10,993 bases of DNA from Pseudomonas cavernicola (lineage in GTDB: Bacteria > Pseudomonadota > Gammaproteobacteria > Pseudomonadales > Pseudomonadaceae). Positions 1-8,541 of the stretch are shown in pieces (within the stretch, counting starts at the first letter, position 1; each line of letters starts with the position of its first letter). Location of the stretch: assembly GCF_003596405.1 (NCBI RefSeq), contig NZ_QYUR01000007.1:1-10993 (forward strand), written 5' to 3'. The notes below the pieces were generated by a model, which made no database searches, was not told the DNA's origin, and saw nothing but the letters and a program-made list of their open reading frames with translations. The position numbers were made by a program, and so were the translations under genes.

Positions 1-636
1 CTTTAATTATTGGTTTTGTCATGTTTTTGGCTAAGCTGAACTTTCCAAGAAGAATTATTGGTGCCTGTTTTGCTTGTGTTGTCGGTTTTGTATTTGTCGG
101 GTATTGATACTTTAGGTGTGGTTCTGTATCAGCTTTCTGGTTACATGCCGGGATTCGTTTTTTCAAAAGTTGATTTGTATTTAAGGCTGGGGGATATGTA
201 TCAAAGAGGAGTGGGTGAGTTTTTATATAAGTTTTAATTGTTGTGGTTTTTATTTTTTTGCATTCCAGGTTGGATTGGCTTAGCCGGATTGAACGATATC
301 TCTTAAATTTAAGCTTTATTTATTTAATCTTTTGCTGCTATTTTGGAAGTATCCAATTTCCATGATCGCGTTAAATACTTTGTAATCATGCTTATTTTTA
401 TCTTTTTTTTATTATTTTGAATAAATTAAATTTAATTAATAGGCTTTTTTATGGTTCGGCAGTGTTGCTCATGAGTGTCATGATCCTTATTCATGAGGTA
501 ACACGGCCAGGATTTTACCCCTATACGCCATATTTCAATATGTATGAACGATGGCTGGGAGGGGGGTAATGACGGAGAAGAACGAACACTAAAGTACTAT
601 CGAGAATATGAGTTAGAAATGGGGTTGGGTGAGTGA
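1..636 (+). CDS. wzy: Probable O-antigen polymerase Wzy, C-terminal part, frame-disrupted and cut by the window edge
   Basis: No frame is open for long, but one hydrophobic protein can be followed through about five indels (near 104, 234, 360, 415 and 568). Recognisable stretches are a membrane segment beginning LIIGFVMFLAKLNFPRR, a polar loop with MPGFVFSKVDLYLRLGDMYQ, three hydrophobic segments separated by short basic loops (such as HSRLDWLSRIERY and HDRVKYF), and a polar tail with TRPGFYPYTPYFNMYERW that ends in a TGA at 634-636. About 210 residues are visible and the N terminus is outside the window. Many membrane helices next to a flippase gene fit an O-antigen polymerase, which joins undecaprenyl-linked repeat units on the periplasmic side of the inner membrane. 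Wzy proteins diverge so much that the call rests on topology and context. The stop overlaps the GTG start of the next gene, as in a tightly packed operon. Another polytopic transporter or acyltransferase is possible. Confidence 0.5.
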
Positions 637-1854
637 GTTGAGGAGGGCTATTTATATAGGCTGCTCATTTGCGTTTAAGCCGCTATGCTCCCTGGTGGTT
701 TTAAGAGCTTTGGCGGGCAGCTTTGGCGAGGAAGTTTCGGTTATCTTACGCAGTACATGGCTTTTTGGCGGTAGTTTTTGGTTTGTCTTGGGAGGGGCAA
801 GTAACTACTTGATTAAAAATCTTTCTCAAACTAGTCGAGTTGTAGCGTGCGAGAAGGAGGTTTCTGTCGTTTCAGTTATGGTTTTTATTCTTATGTTGCT
901 AGCAATTTGTTTTGTTTTCCTGAAAGGTAGTCTGAGGAGTTCATATTTATAGGAGTGTCTCTTGTGGGTCATATTTTATATTTGATTGTTTTTTTATTTC
1001 GAATGTTTGCGGAATATTGATGGCTGTAGCGCTGGCGCAGGGGAAACTAACAGATATGTTCTTGCTAATATAGGTGGGCGGCATTATTCGTTCTTATAGT
1101 AGTTTGTCTGGTTTTGGTTGGCGCTGAGGATGGCATTTATTGGGCTTTGCCACTTTCTTATATTCTTCCTGTGGTATTTTTATATCGTACCTTTGAGGGA
1201 AAATAAGCTGGACTTTAAACTTCTTTGGGCGAATAGGCGGCTAGTTCAGGTTTTCAGGTTCTGCCTTATTGTCTATGTCGGACTTGTATCTATACCGGTG
1301 ATCAGTATTCTTGTTCGGGAAAGTTTTCATCAGCAATTTGGAGCGGTTGAACTGAGCTATTGGCAAGTTGCGGTGAAGATCTCAGATACTGTACAGCAGT
1401 TTTATGGCATGTTTTGCTCTGCTATACTGCTTCCGTACCTTTCTCGAAAAATAGGAGACTTTCACTTTTCTGGCTGGTTTAAAAAATTGCTTGGGGTTTC
1501 GGGAGTTTATTTTCTGGGCGCTCTCATAATTTTTTCATTTCGGGAATATTTTGTGTCTTTGCTATTTGGTGAAGGTTACTCATCAGCAAAGAATTATGTT
1601 TCATACTATTTGATAGGTGACTATTTCAGGGTGTGCGCATTGTTTTGTAGTTTTACACTTATATCTGCTGATAGGTTTGGCCGTGCTTTGATTTTGAGTT
1701 TTTGCAAGGTTTGTTGTTTGTTAGTCTGTTCTATTATTTTTCCATGGGGAATAACTCCATTGATGTGGGTTACGCTTATATATTGACTTATTCTATTTGC
1801 TTCTTGGTAATGCTTGGGTTTGTGTTTAATTATTTTAATGGGCGAAGGATATGA
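629..1854 (+). CDS. wzx: O-antigen flippase Wzx (polysaccharide biosynthesis MATE-like transporter), frame-disrupted
   Basis: Wzx moves undecaprenyl-diphosphate-linked repeat units across the inner membrane. Starting at GTG 629, the N terminus (SELRRAIYIGCSFAFKPLCS, then LVVLRALA) is typical of Wzx. The frame is lost near 950 and recovered in pieces: SLVGHILYLIVFLFRMF, then AVALAQGKLT, RYVLANIGG, and LPLSYILPVVFLYRTFEG. It is continuous again from about 1202 (NKLDFKLLWANRRLVQVF) to about 1780. A last shift leads to a tail ending FNYFNGRRI and TGA 1852-1854. Indels lie near 950, 1018, 1051, 1082, 1202 and 1780. Restored length is about 408 residues, normal for Wzx, with many hydrophobic segments throughout. 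The stop overlaps the next start in an ATGA at 1851-1854, which supports this reconstructed end. An open frame that seems to begin near 1118 is out of frame for its first 28 or so residues, so its apparent start is not real. Confidence 0.75.
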
Positions 1855-3083
1855 ATTTACTTATTTTGTGTACTAAGTACTCGCTCGAAGAGGGATGCTC
1901 TTGGTTGACTGATAGTCTGGCTGAAGAGCTTGTGGAAACACATAAAGTTGTCGTGGTTTGTTTGGATTGGTCGGGGCAGTACAAAAACGATTTCCATATT
2001 GTGAAAAATGGTGTTGAGGTTTATGTTTTTTCAACGCAAAGAAAATTCTTCAGAGGGCGATTCGGGAAAATATTAAAGTGGTTTTTCTCAGCGGCATCGA
2101 TTGCGCCTTCAGTGCGGAGAATATTTAAGGATTTTAATTTCGATCTTGTTGTAAGCTTCTCTCCTGCATTGATTATGAAGCCGCTGCTCAAAGCATACAA
2201 AAAACAAGGATGTCTGACTTACCTCATACTTTGGGACTTTTTCCCAATTTATGACTCTGAATTTGGGTTGATACCGAAGCCTTTGAAGCCGGTTCTTAAA
2301 TTTGTAGAGAATGGTGCTTATAATGACTATGATCGAATTGGTGTTATGTCCCCGGAAAATTTATCTTTTTTGAAGGGAAATTTTAAATTGCGTTCCGAGA
2401 CTGCGGCAGAGGTTTTAAGTATTTGGGGGCCAAATAATGTCATGGTCCGTAGCTCGCAGAAATATATGGATGCTAGAAAGTCGAATGATTTTTGTGATGA
2501 TTTAATTTGTGTATTCGGTGGTCAGTTGGTTCGTGGGCGAGGTATAGATAAAGTGATTGAGCTTGCTATTTATGCTAAGCGTCAGAAAATTTCTGCTAAA
2601 TTTTATATATTTGGTGATGGCCCTGAGCGTGAGAAAATACTGTCAGATATCATCGCGTATGATGTAAGTGATGTTGTAGTGTATAAGGGTTTTAAACCGC
2701 GTGATGAGTATATTCGCTTTTTAGTTGGTGCGGATTTGGGGTTGGTTTTTAATTCTGGCGCTGCTGTTGTGCCTACATTTCCATCTAAATCTATCGATTA
2801 TCTCCGGGCGGCTGTGCCCATTCTTGCATATGTTGAGGATGCCACTGATTTTGGAAATATTTTAGAGGGCAATATAAGAGCGGGCTGGAGTGCTTCACCA
2901 AGCAATAATTCAAAATTATTTGAGAATTTTTCTGCAGTTGCTCAAATGACTAGAGAGGATCTTTTTTTAGTTGGCGCCCAAGGGCAGGCTTGGTATTTAG
3001 AAAACATGACAGTGCGTAAAATATCGAGTCAGTTAGTTTTGTGCCGCTCAGTCGGTCATGATGAGGAAGATATTAAGATGTAA
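1851..3083 (+). CDS. GT4-family glycosyltransferase, intact, acceptor unknown
   Basis: This 410-residue cytosolic or membrane-associated GT-B enzyme probably adds one sugar to the lipid-linked O-antigen unit. The N-terminal acceptor domain covers about residues 1-190, with a strand MNLLILC followed by a loop and SWLTDSLAEEL. A conserved core WDFFPIYDSEFG lies at 129-139. The nucleotide-sugar domain has VFGGQLVRGRGID at 221-233, FGDGPER at 254-260 and the donor-binding FPSKSIDYLRAAVPILAY at 310-327. In the last motif an Asp (316) stands where many relatives have Glu. The ATG at 1851 is chosen because it overlaps the wzx stop and begins the first Rossmann strand directly; GAAGGA at 1844-1849 is close for a ribosome site. 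It is the only gene in the window with no frame break. Codon use is AT-rich, like wzy and wzx, so it belongs to the serotype-specific part of the cluster. Donor and acceptor cannot be told from sequence. Confidence 0.85.
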   Translation: MNLLILCTKYSLEEGCSWLTDSLAEELVETHKVVVVCLDWSGQYKNDFHIVKNGVEVYVFSTQRKFFRGRFGKILKWFFSAASIAPSVRRIFKDFNFDLVVSFSPALIMKPLLKAYKKQGCLTYLILWDFFPIYDSEFGLIPKPLKPVLKFVENGAYNDYDRIGVMSPENLSFLKGNFKLRSETAAEVLSIWGPNNVMVRSSQKYMDARKSNDFCDDLICVFGGQLVRGRGIDKVIELAIYAKRQKISAKFYIFGDGPEREKILSDIIAYDVSDVVVYKGFKPRDEYIRFLVGADLGLVFNSGAAVVPTFPSKSIDYLRAAVPILAYVEDATDFGNILEGNIRAGWSASPSNNSKLFENFSAVAQMTREDLFLVGAQGQAWYLENMTVRKISSQLVLCRSVGHDEEDIKM

Positions 3084-3185
3084 TGCGGTGATTTTTTTGG
3101 GGGTGTTGGCATAGGGTTTATTATGTCAAAATAAAGTTTTCTTATGGGTTTTTAACTCTTACAAATGCAATAGGGGGAGCATAAT

Positions 3186-4212
3186 ATGTTTGTCGGCAAA
3201 ACTTTGATGATTACGGGGGGACTGGGTCCTTTGGTAATGCGGTTCTCAAACGCTTCCTCGACACTGATATCGCTGAAGTCCGCATCTTCAGTCGCGACGA
3301 GAAGAAACAGGATGACATGCGCAAGCGCTATGCCAATTCCAAACTGAAGTTCTATATCGGTGATGTGCGCGACTACCAAAGCGTGCTCAATGCGACCCGT
3401 GGAGTGGATTACATCTTCCATGCCGCAGCGCTCAAGCAAGTGCCGTCTTGCGAGTTTCACCCGATGGAAGCGGTCAAGACCAACGTGATCGGCACCGACA
3501 ACGTGCTGGAGGCAGCGATCCAGAATGACGTCAAGCGCGTAGTCTGTCTGAGCACTGACAAAGCGGTATATCCGATCAACGCCATGGGTATTTCCAAGGC
3601 GATGATGGAAAAGGTCATGGTCGCCAAGTCACGCAATGACAACAAGACCGTCATTTGCGGCACCCGTTACGGCAATGTTATGGCCTCGCGTGGTTCGGTG
3701 ATCCCGCTGTTTATCGAGCAGATCCGCGCCGGTAAGCCGCTGACGCTAACCGACCCGAACATGACCCGCTTCATGATGACCCTGGCAGATGCCGTGGATC
3801 TGGTGCTGTATGCCTTCGAGCACGGCAACAACGGTGACCTGTTCGTGCAAAAAGCGCCGGCAGCCACTGTAGAAACTCTGGCCAAGGCGCTGACCCAGAT
3901 GCTCGATATGTCCGAACACCCTATCCAGGTGATCGGCACCCGCCATGGCGAGAAGCTTTACGAGGCGTTGCTCAGCCGCGAGGAAATGGCTTGTGCTGAG
4001 GATAGGGCGAGTACTTCCGTGTGCCCCCGGATCTGCGCGATCTCAACTACGCCAAGTTCGTGGAGCAGGGCGAGGAGAAAATTTCTCGCACCGAAGACTA
4101 CAACTCACACAATACCGAACGGTTGGATGTGGAAGGTATGCAGCGCTTGTTGCTCAAACTGGATTTCATGCGTGCCATTCAGCGTGGCGAACACGCAACG
4201 CCTGAGGAGTGA
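3186..4212 (+). CDS. wbjB: UDP-GlcNAc 4,6-dehydratase / epimerase WbjB (CapE, FnlA family), two frameshifts
   Basis: First enzyme of UDP-L-FucNAc synthesis: it dehydrates and epimerises UDP-GlcNAc to 4-keto-6-deoxy intermediates in the cytosol. Starting at ATG 3186 behind GGGGGAG (3173-3179), the protein opens MFVGKTLMITGG. One base is missing near 3220, and restoring it gives the NAD(P)-binding TGGTGSFG at residues 10-17. The frame then runs cleanly to about 4003, where another missing base (expected GATCAGGGC, seen GATAGGGC) must be restored to reach EYFRVPPDLRDLNYAKFVEQ and the stop at 4210-4212. Restored length is 342 residues, the usual family size. STDK (123-126) and MGISK (134-138) mark the active site; the Met-x3-Lys instead of Tyr-x3-Lys is characteristic of the CapE/FnlA group of extended short-chain dehydrogenases. 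It lies 3 bases upstream of wbjC and is the first gene of the GC-richer section. Confidence 0.92.
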
Positions 4213-4215
4213 CCG

Positions 4216-5333
4216 ATGAAAGTGCTGATTACTGGTGCCAATGGTTTTGTTGGCAAGAACCTGGTTGCGCACCTGAGTGAGCGTAAAGACATCGAGGTGC
4301 TTTGCTTCATACGTGGGATGATGTTGCTCAGTTGCAGGTATTGATGCCCGAGGTGGACTTTGTGTTTCACCTGGCCGGAGTGAATCGCCCGCAGGATCCG
4401 CAAGAGTTCAAGACCGGCAATACCGACCTGACCCAGGCACTCTGTGATGCAATAGAAGCCAGCGGCAAGCTTGTGCCCGTGCTTTACACTTCATCCAGCC
4501 AGGCTGAATTGGACAACCCCTACGGCAGCAGCAAGCGTGGTGCCGAAGAGGCGTTGCTCGAGCTGGCCAGCAAGCATGGCTCTGCGGTGTATTTGTTTCG
4601 ACTGCCCAATGTCTTCGGCAAGTGGGCTCGCCCGAACTACAACTCGGCGGTCGCGACCTTCTGTCACAACATTGCCCGTGATTTACCTATTCAGATCAAC
4701 GATCTGCAAGCACGCATCAATCTCGTGTATATCGACGATGTGGTCACTCACTTCATCGCGGCGATGGATGGCCAGTCGCTTGGTGAGCCTTTCGTCAGTG
4801 TCGAACCGCAATACAGCATCAGCGTAGGAGCGTTGGCCGAGCAGCTGCAGGCATTTCGCGACAGCCGCACAAGCCTGATCAGCGAACCGGTTGGAACAGG
4901 CTTGGTGCGTGCGCTGTACTCCACTTATGTCAGCTACCTGCCGCCGGAGCGTTTTACCTATCAGGTGCCCAAGTACGGCGATCCGCGAGGGGTATTCGTG
5001 GAAATGCTCAAGACAGGTGATAGCGGTCAGTTCTCCTACTTTACAGCGCATCCTGGAGTGACCCGTGGAGGGCATTACCATCACTCGAAAACCGAAAAAT
5101 TTCTGGTGATCAAAGGCAGGCGTGCTTCCGCTTCCGCCACATCGTGTCTGGGGAGTTCTACGAGCTGTTCACCCACCGGGCGAGCAACCGGAGATCGTCG
5201 AAACCGTCCCGGGCTGGACCCACGACATACCAATGTGGGTGATGAGGAAATGATTGTGATGCTCTGGGCCAACGAGATTTTCGACCGTGAGCGGCCGGAT
5301 ACCTACGCAAGACCGGTAGGGACTGAGGCATAG
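4216..5333 (+). CDS. wbjC: WbjC (CapF, FnlB family) bifunctional epimerase/reductase, several indels
   Basis: Second enzyme of UDP-L-FucNAc synthesis: a cupin domain epimerises at C3 and an NADPH-dependent short-chain reductase domain reduces the C4 ketone, giving UDP-6-deoxy-L-TalNAc. ATG 4216 gives MKVLITGANGFVGKNL (nucleotide motif, residues 6-13). One base is missing between about 4300 and 4316. The long frame then carries VDFVFHLAGVNRPQDP, TSSS (about 92-95), YGSSK (Tyr103, Lys107) and the cupin metal ligands in HYHHSKTEKF (about 287-296). From about 5118 to 5229 the frame is wrong: one base lost, two gained (near 5174 and 5180), one lost. Correction restores FRFRHIVSGEFYELF and PGWTHDITNVGDEEM before the natural tail ending TYARPVGTEA. 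Restored length is about 372 residues, as expected for CapF. A 127-base gap follows, with a terminator-like hairpin. Confidence 0.9.
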
Positions 5334-5363
5334 TATTTCGGCAACTGCGGTTGCTCCGTTGGC

Positions 5364-5408
5364 GGTGGCAGAGCGTGACAAGGACGTGCCACCATAGGGG
5401 CTTTTTTT
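5364..5408 (+). terminator. Terminator-like hairpin between wbjC and wbjD
   Basis: GGTGGCA at 5364-5370 pairs perfectly with TGCCACC at 5387-5393. An inner CGT/ACG pair extends the stem across a three-base bulge. Seven Ts follow at 5402-5408, eight bases after the stem. This is the general shape of a Rho-independent terminator, though the distance from stem to T-run is longer than ideal. It lies in the longest gap of the cluster, within what is otherwise a one-direction operon, so it could be an attenuator or a leaky internal terminator. Confidence 0.45.
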
Positions 5409-5460
5409 GTACCTGGGTGCTATCCCGCTCGGTTTTGATGGTTTTGAGTAGAGCTTTGCA

Positions 5461-6587
5461 ATGAATAAACTGAAAGTTGGTCACTGTGGTAGGTACCCGG
5501 CCGGAAATTATTCGCCTGTCGCGGGTCATGGCCAAGTTGGATCAGTATTGTGACCATGTACTGGTTCATACCGGGCAGAATTACGATTACGAGTTAAACG
5601 AGATCTTTTTTCAGATCTAGGCATCCGCAAACCCGATCACTTCCTCAATGCCGCAGCGCCAGCGGTGCGGAAACCATCGGCAACGTGATCATCGCCGTGG
5701 ATCGTGTGCTAGCCGAGGTGCAACCCGAAGCCCTGCTAGTGCTCGGCGACACCAACAGCTGCATGGCAGTAATCCCGCCAAACGACGCAAATTCCGACCT
5801 TCCACATGGAAGCCGGCAACCGTGTTTCGATATGCGCGTACCGGAGGAAATCAACCGGCGCATCGTCGATCACACTGCTGATATCAACCTTACCTACAGC
5901 ACTATTGCCCGCGATTATTTGCTGCGCGAAGGCCTGCCGCCGGACATGGTGATCAAGACCGGCAGCCCGATGTTCGAAGTGCTCAATCATTACCGTGACG
6001 GCATCGAGGCCTCGGATGTGTTGGAACGTCTAGGGCTGGAGGCCGGCAAGTTTTTCGTGGTCAGCGCCCACCGTGAGGAAAACATCGACTCTGATAAGAA
6101 CTTCTTCAAGCTGGTGGATGTGCTTAACACAGTAGCAGCCCATTACGGCTACCCGGTGATTGTCTCCACCCATCCGCGTACCCAGAAGCGAGTGGACGCC
6201 ATGGGCGTGACGTTCCATGAAAACGTACGTCTGCTCAAGCCGCTGGGATTTAAGGACTACAACAAATTGCAGCTTGTCTCTAAGGCTGTGCTGTCGGATA
6301 GCGGCACGATCAACGAGGAGTCTTCGATTCTCAATTTCCCGGCATTGAATATCCGCGAGGCCCACGAGCGGCCGGAAGGCATGGAGGAGGCCGCGGTGAT
6401 GATGGTTGGGCTTGAAGTCGAGCGCGTGATGCAGGGGCTGCAAGTGCTGGAGAGTCAGGGCTGCGGCGAGGAGCGAAGCCTGCGCCTGGTAGCTGACTAC
6501 AGCATACCTAACGTGGCGGAGAAGGTGGTGCGGATCATCCACAGCTATCGTGATTACGTCATGCGGACGGTGTGGAAAAGGTACTGA
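5461..6587 (+). CDS. wbjD: WbjD (CapG, FnlC family) UDP-N-acetyl sugar 2-epimerase, multiple indels
   Basis: Third enzyme of the UDP-L-FucNAc route: it inverts C2 to give UDP-L-FucNAc. ATG 5461 gives MNKLKVV and, after removal of one extra G near 5479, TVVGTRPEIIRLSRVMAKLD with the family GTRPE at residues 11-15. A T is missing from a T-run near 5611 and an A near 5655. Three single-base deletions near 5777, 5790 and 5823 cancel in frame and hide the conserved HMEAGNR (about 116-122), which is read wrongly in the raw frame. From there the protein is clean: FDMRVPEEINRRI, SAHREEN (about 203-209), DSGTINEE (281-288) and the stop at 6585-6587. Restored length is about 376 residues, normal for non-hydrolysing 2-epimerases (WecB superfamily). 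Six bases separate it from wbjE. Confidence 0.92.
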
Positions 6588-6592
6588 GCAGC

Positions 6593-7825
6593 ATGGCTAC
6601 CCGTGTTCTCCTATTGACCCAATGGTTTGACCCCGAGCCTACCTTCAAGGGGCAGGTATTTGCCCGCGAGCTAGTCAGACAGGGCTTTGAGGTTGAGGTT
6701 GTCACCGGTTTTCCCAACTATCCAGGCGGCAAACTTTATCCGGGCTACAAGCTTCGGCTATTGCAACGGGAGCAGATCGATGGCGTTCAGGTAACGCGGG
6801 TTCCGCTGTATCCAAGCCATGACCAGGGTGCTGTTGGGCGTGTGCTCAACTACGTCAGCTTTGCTGCTGCGTCGCTGTGCTATGGGCTGTTTGGTGCCAA
6901 ACGCCCCGATGTGATCTATGCCTACCATCCTCCGCTGACGGTAGGCATCACCGCGGCGCTGATCCGACTGTTCCGCCGTGTGCCGGTGGTATATGACATT
7001 CAGGACATGTGGCCGGATACCCTGCGTGCAACCGGCATGCTCTCCAACGAGAAGGCGTTGAAAGTTGTATCTGCGGTCTGTGACTGGGTATATCGGCGCG
7101 CCAATCAGCTGGTGGTGCTGTCTCCGGGGTTCAAGCGCTTGTTGATCGAGCGTGGTGTACCTGAAGGCAAGATTGAGGTGATTTACAACTGGTGTGCCGA
7201 AGACTCGCTTGCCACGCCGCTAGGGAGTGTGCCGGTGAGCTTTCCGGGCAATGACAAGTTCCGCGTCCTGTTCGCCGGGAACATGGGCAAGCCCAGGCTC
7301 TGGATGCAGTACTGGATGCCGCCGAGCTGTTACAGGAGCGGGCTCCCGACTTGGTCTTTGTATTCCTCGGTGGTGGTGTCGAGGTGGCGCACTTGCAACA
7401 GCTGACTGCAGAAAAGGCGCTGCGTAATGTAACTTTCCTGCCACCAGTCCCGATGACGGAAGTTGGCAGTTACCTTGACGCTGCCGATGCTCTGCTAGTG
7501 CATCTTAAAAAATCCATTATTTACCATCACTATTCCATCCAAGACTCAAGCTTATATGGCTGTTGGTAAGCCAATCTTGATGGCTGTGGATGGGGATGCT
7601 GCGGATCTGGTGCTGGAAAGTGGATGTGGCCAGGTCGCTGAATCGGAGAACCCTGCTTCATTGGCAGAAGCAGCACTCGCTCTCATGCGGGCCAGTGTGG
7701 ATGAGCGCAATGCCATGGCCGAAAACAGTCGACGCTTCTATCGCGACAAATTATCCCAGAGCGTAGGGGTTGGGCGTTTTGGAGCGATTTTCAATCGGCT
7801 CGCGGAGCGCACAAGAGGTACGTAG
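6593..7825 (+). CDS. wbjE: WbjE/WbuB-like GT4 glycosyltransferase, probable L-FucNAc transferase, two frameshifts
   Basis: A cytosolic or inner-membrane-associated GT-B enzyme expected to transfer L-FucNAc from UDP-L-FucNAc to the lipid-linked acceptor; this specificity is inferred from its place after wbjBCD and its family. ATG 6593 is preferred over the in-frame GTG 6572 because the family N terminus starts at RVLLLTQWFDPEPTFKG, immediately after this Met, and the GTG overlaps wbjD. PNYPGGKLYPGY, RVPLYPSHD, AYHPPLTVG and YDIQDMWPDTLRATGM mark the N-terminal domain; VLFAGNMGKAQALDAV opens the C-terminal domain. One G is missing near 7291, and two bases are missing near 7512, just before the donor-site motif PSKTQAYMAVGKPI (from about residue 316). 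Restored length is about 411 residues, typical for WbuB. A 120-base gap with a hairpin follows. Confidence 0.88.
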
Positions 7826-7859
7826 ATGTCTCTCAGCTGGGCCGTATCAGGTTGTTAAC

Positions 7860-7892
7860 GGCCCCAAAACCCATATTTATGGTTTTGGCGCC
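7860..7892. other. Inverted repeat (12-base stem) in the gap before the pglC-like gene
   Basis: GGCCCCAAAACC (7860-7871) and GGTTTTGGCGCC (7881-7892) are complementary at 11 of 12 positions around the nine-base loop CATATTTAT. No T-run follows, so a Rho-independent terminator is not supported. It lies in the 120-base gap 7826-7945, which otherwise shows only the ribosome site of the next gene. It may shape mRNA stability or be a protein-binding palindrome. Confidence 0.4.
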
Positions 7893-7945
7893 CCCATATT
7901 CATGTAGGCACTGTCGGGGCAGTCAAAATTTTTCAAGGACAGCTG

Positions 7946-8541
7946 ATGCTTAAACGCCTTTTCGATATTGTCGCTTCCGCCTGGGGCCTGCTTTTGCTTT
8001 CTCCTGTGATTCTTGTGGTGGCTTGGCAGATCCGCCGCAAGCTCGGTTCGCCGGTGCTGTTCCGTCAGCTGCGCCCCGGTTTGAACGGCAAACCGTTCGA
8101 GATGATCAAGTTTCGCACCATGCGCGATGCGATGGATGGCAACGGCAATCCGCTGCCGGATGTCGAACGTATGACATCGTTTGGCAGTTTTTTGCGTTCC
8201 AGCAGTCTGGATGAGCTGCCTGAACTGTGGAATGTGTTCAAGGGTGATATGAGTTTGGTCGGCCCGCGCCCGTTGCTGATGGAATACCTGCCGTTGTACA
8301 ACTCTGGGCAATATCGCCGCCATGAGGCGCGCCCCGGCGTCACCGGCTGGGCGCAGATCAACGGCCGCAATACCCTGAGCTGGGAGGAAAAGTTCAAGTT
8401 GGATGTGTGGTATGTGGACAACCAGTCGTTATGGCTGGATCTTAAGATCATTTTCCTGACGGTGAAGAAGGTGCTGGTGCGTGATGGCATCAGCGCTGAA
8501 GGGGAGGTGACCATGGGCAAGTTCAGGGGAGTAAGTCTTGA
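7946..8541 (+). CDS. pglC: PglC-like monotopic phosphoglycosyltransferase (bacterial sugar transferase), one frameshift near the end
   Basis: Transfers a sugar-1-phosphate from a UDP-sugar to undecaprenyl phosphate, starting a lipid-linked glycan at the inner membrane. ATG 7946 follows AAGGA (7935-7939). The N terminus MLKRLFDIVAS leads into one hydrophobic segment with Ser19-Pro20, the break that makes the re-entrant helix of monotopic family members. KFRTMRD (55-61), the catalytic Asp89-Glu90 in SSLDELPELWNVFKGDMSLVG, GPRPLLMEYLPLY (106-118) and RPGVTGWAQINGR (129-141) are all in place. The protein has the short catalytic-domain architecture without the extra helices of WbaP/WcaJ. A G is missing in the G-run at 8526-8529; restoring it ends the protein FRGSKS with TGA 8539-8541, giving 198 residues. 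The raw frame instead runs to 8608 with a spurious tail. With pglD- and pglE-like neighbours, UDP-diNAcBac is the likely donor, but related UDP-sugars are possible. Confidence 0.88.

Noticed and set aside
3106..3134. Possible promoter before wbjB (TTGGCA at 3106-3111, CAAAAT at 3127-3132)
   Set aside because: The -10 match is weak and the 15-base spacing is short; A/T-rich sequence yields such matches by chance.
3186..4212. Programmed ribosomal frameshifting in wbjB and its neighbours
   Set aside because: Breaks occur at many unrelated sites in nearly every gene, without slippery heptamers or downstream structures; sequence error explains them better.
6030..6542. Long minus-strand open frame (170 codons) opposite wbjD, and similar ones opposite the pglC-, pglD- and pglE-like genes
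   Set aside because: They are antisense to well-supported genes with clear catalytic motifs, show no recognisable domains and arise from GC-rich codon structure.
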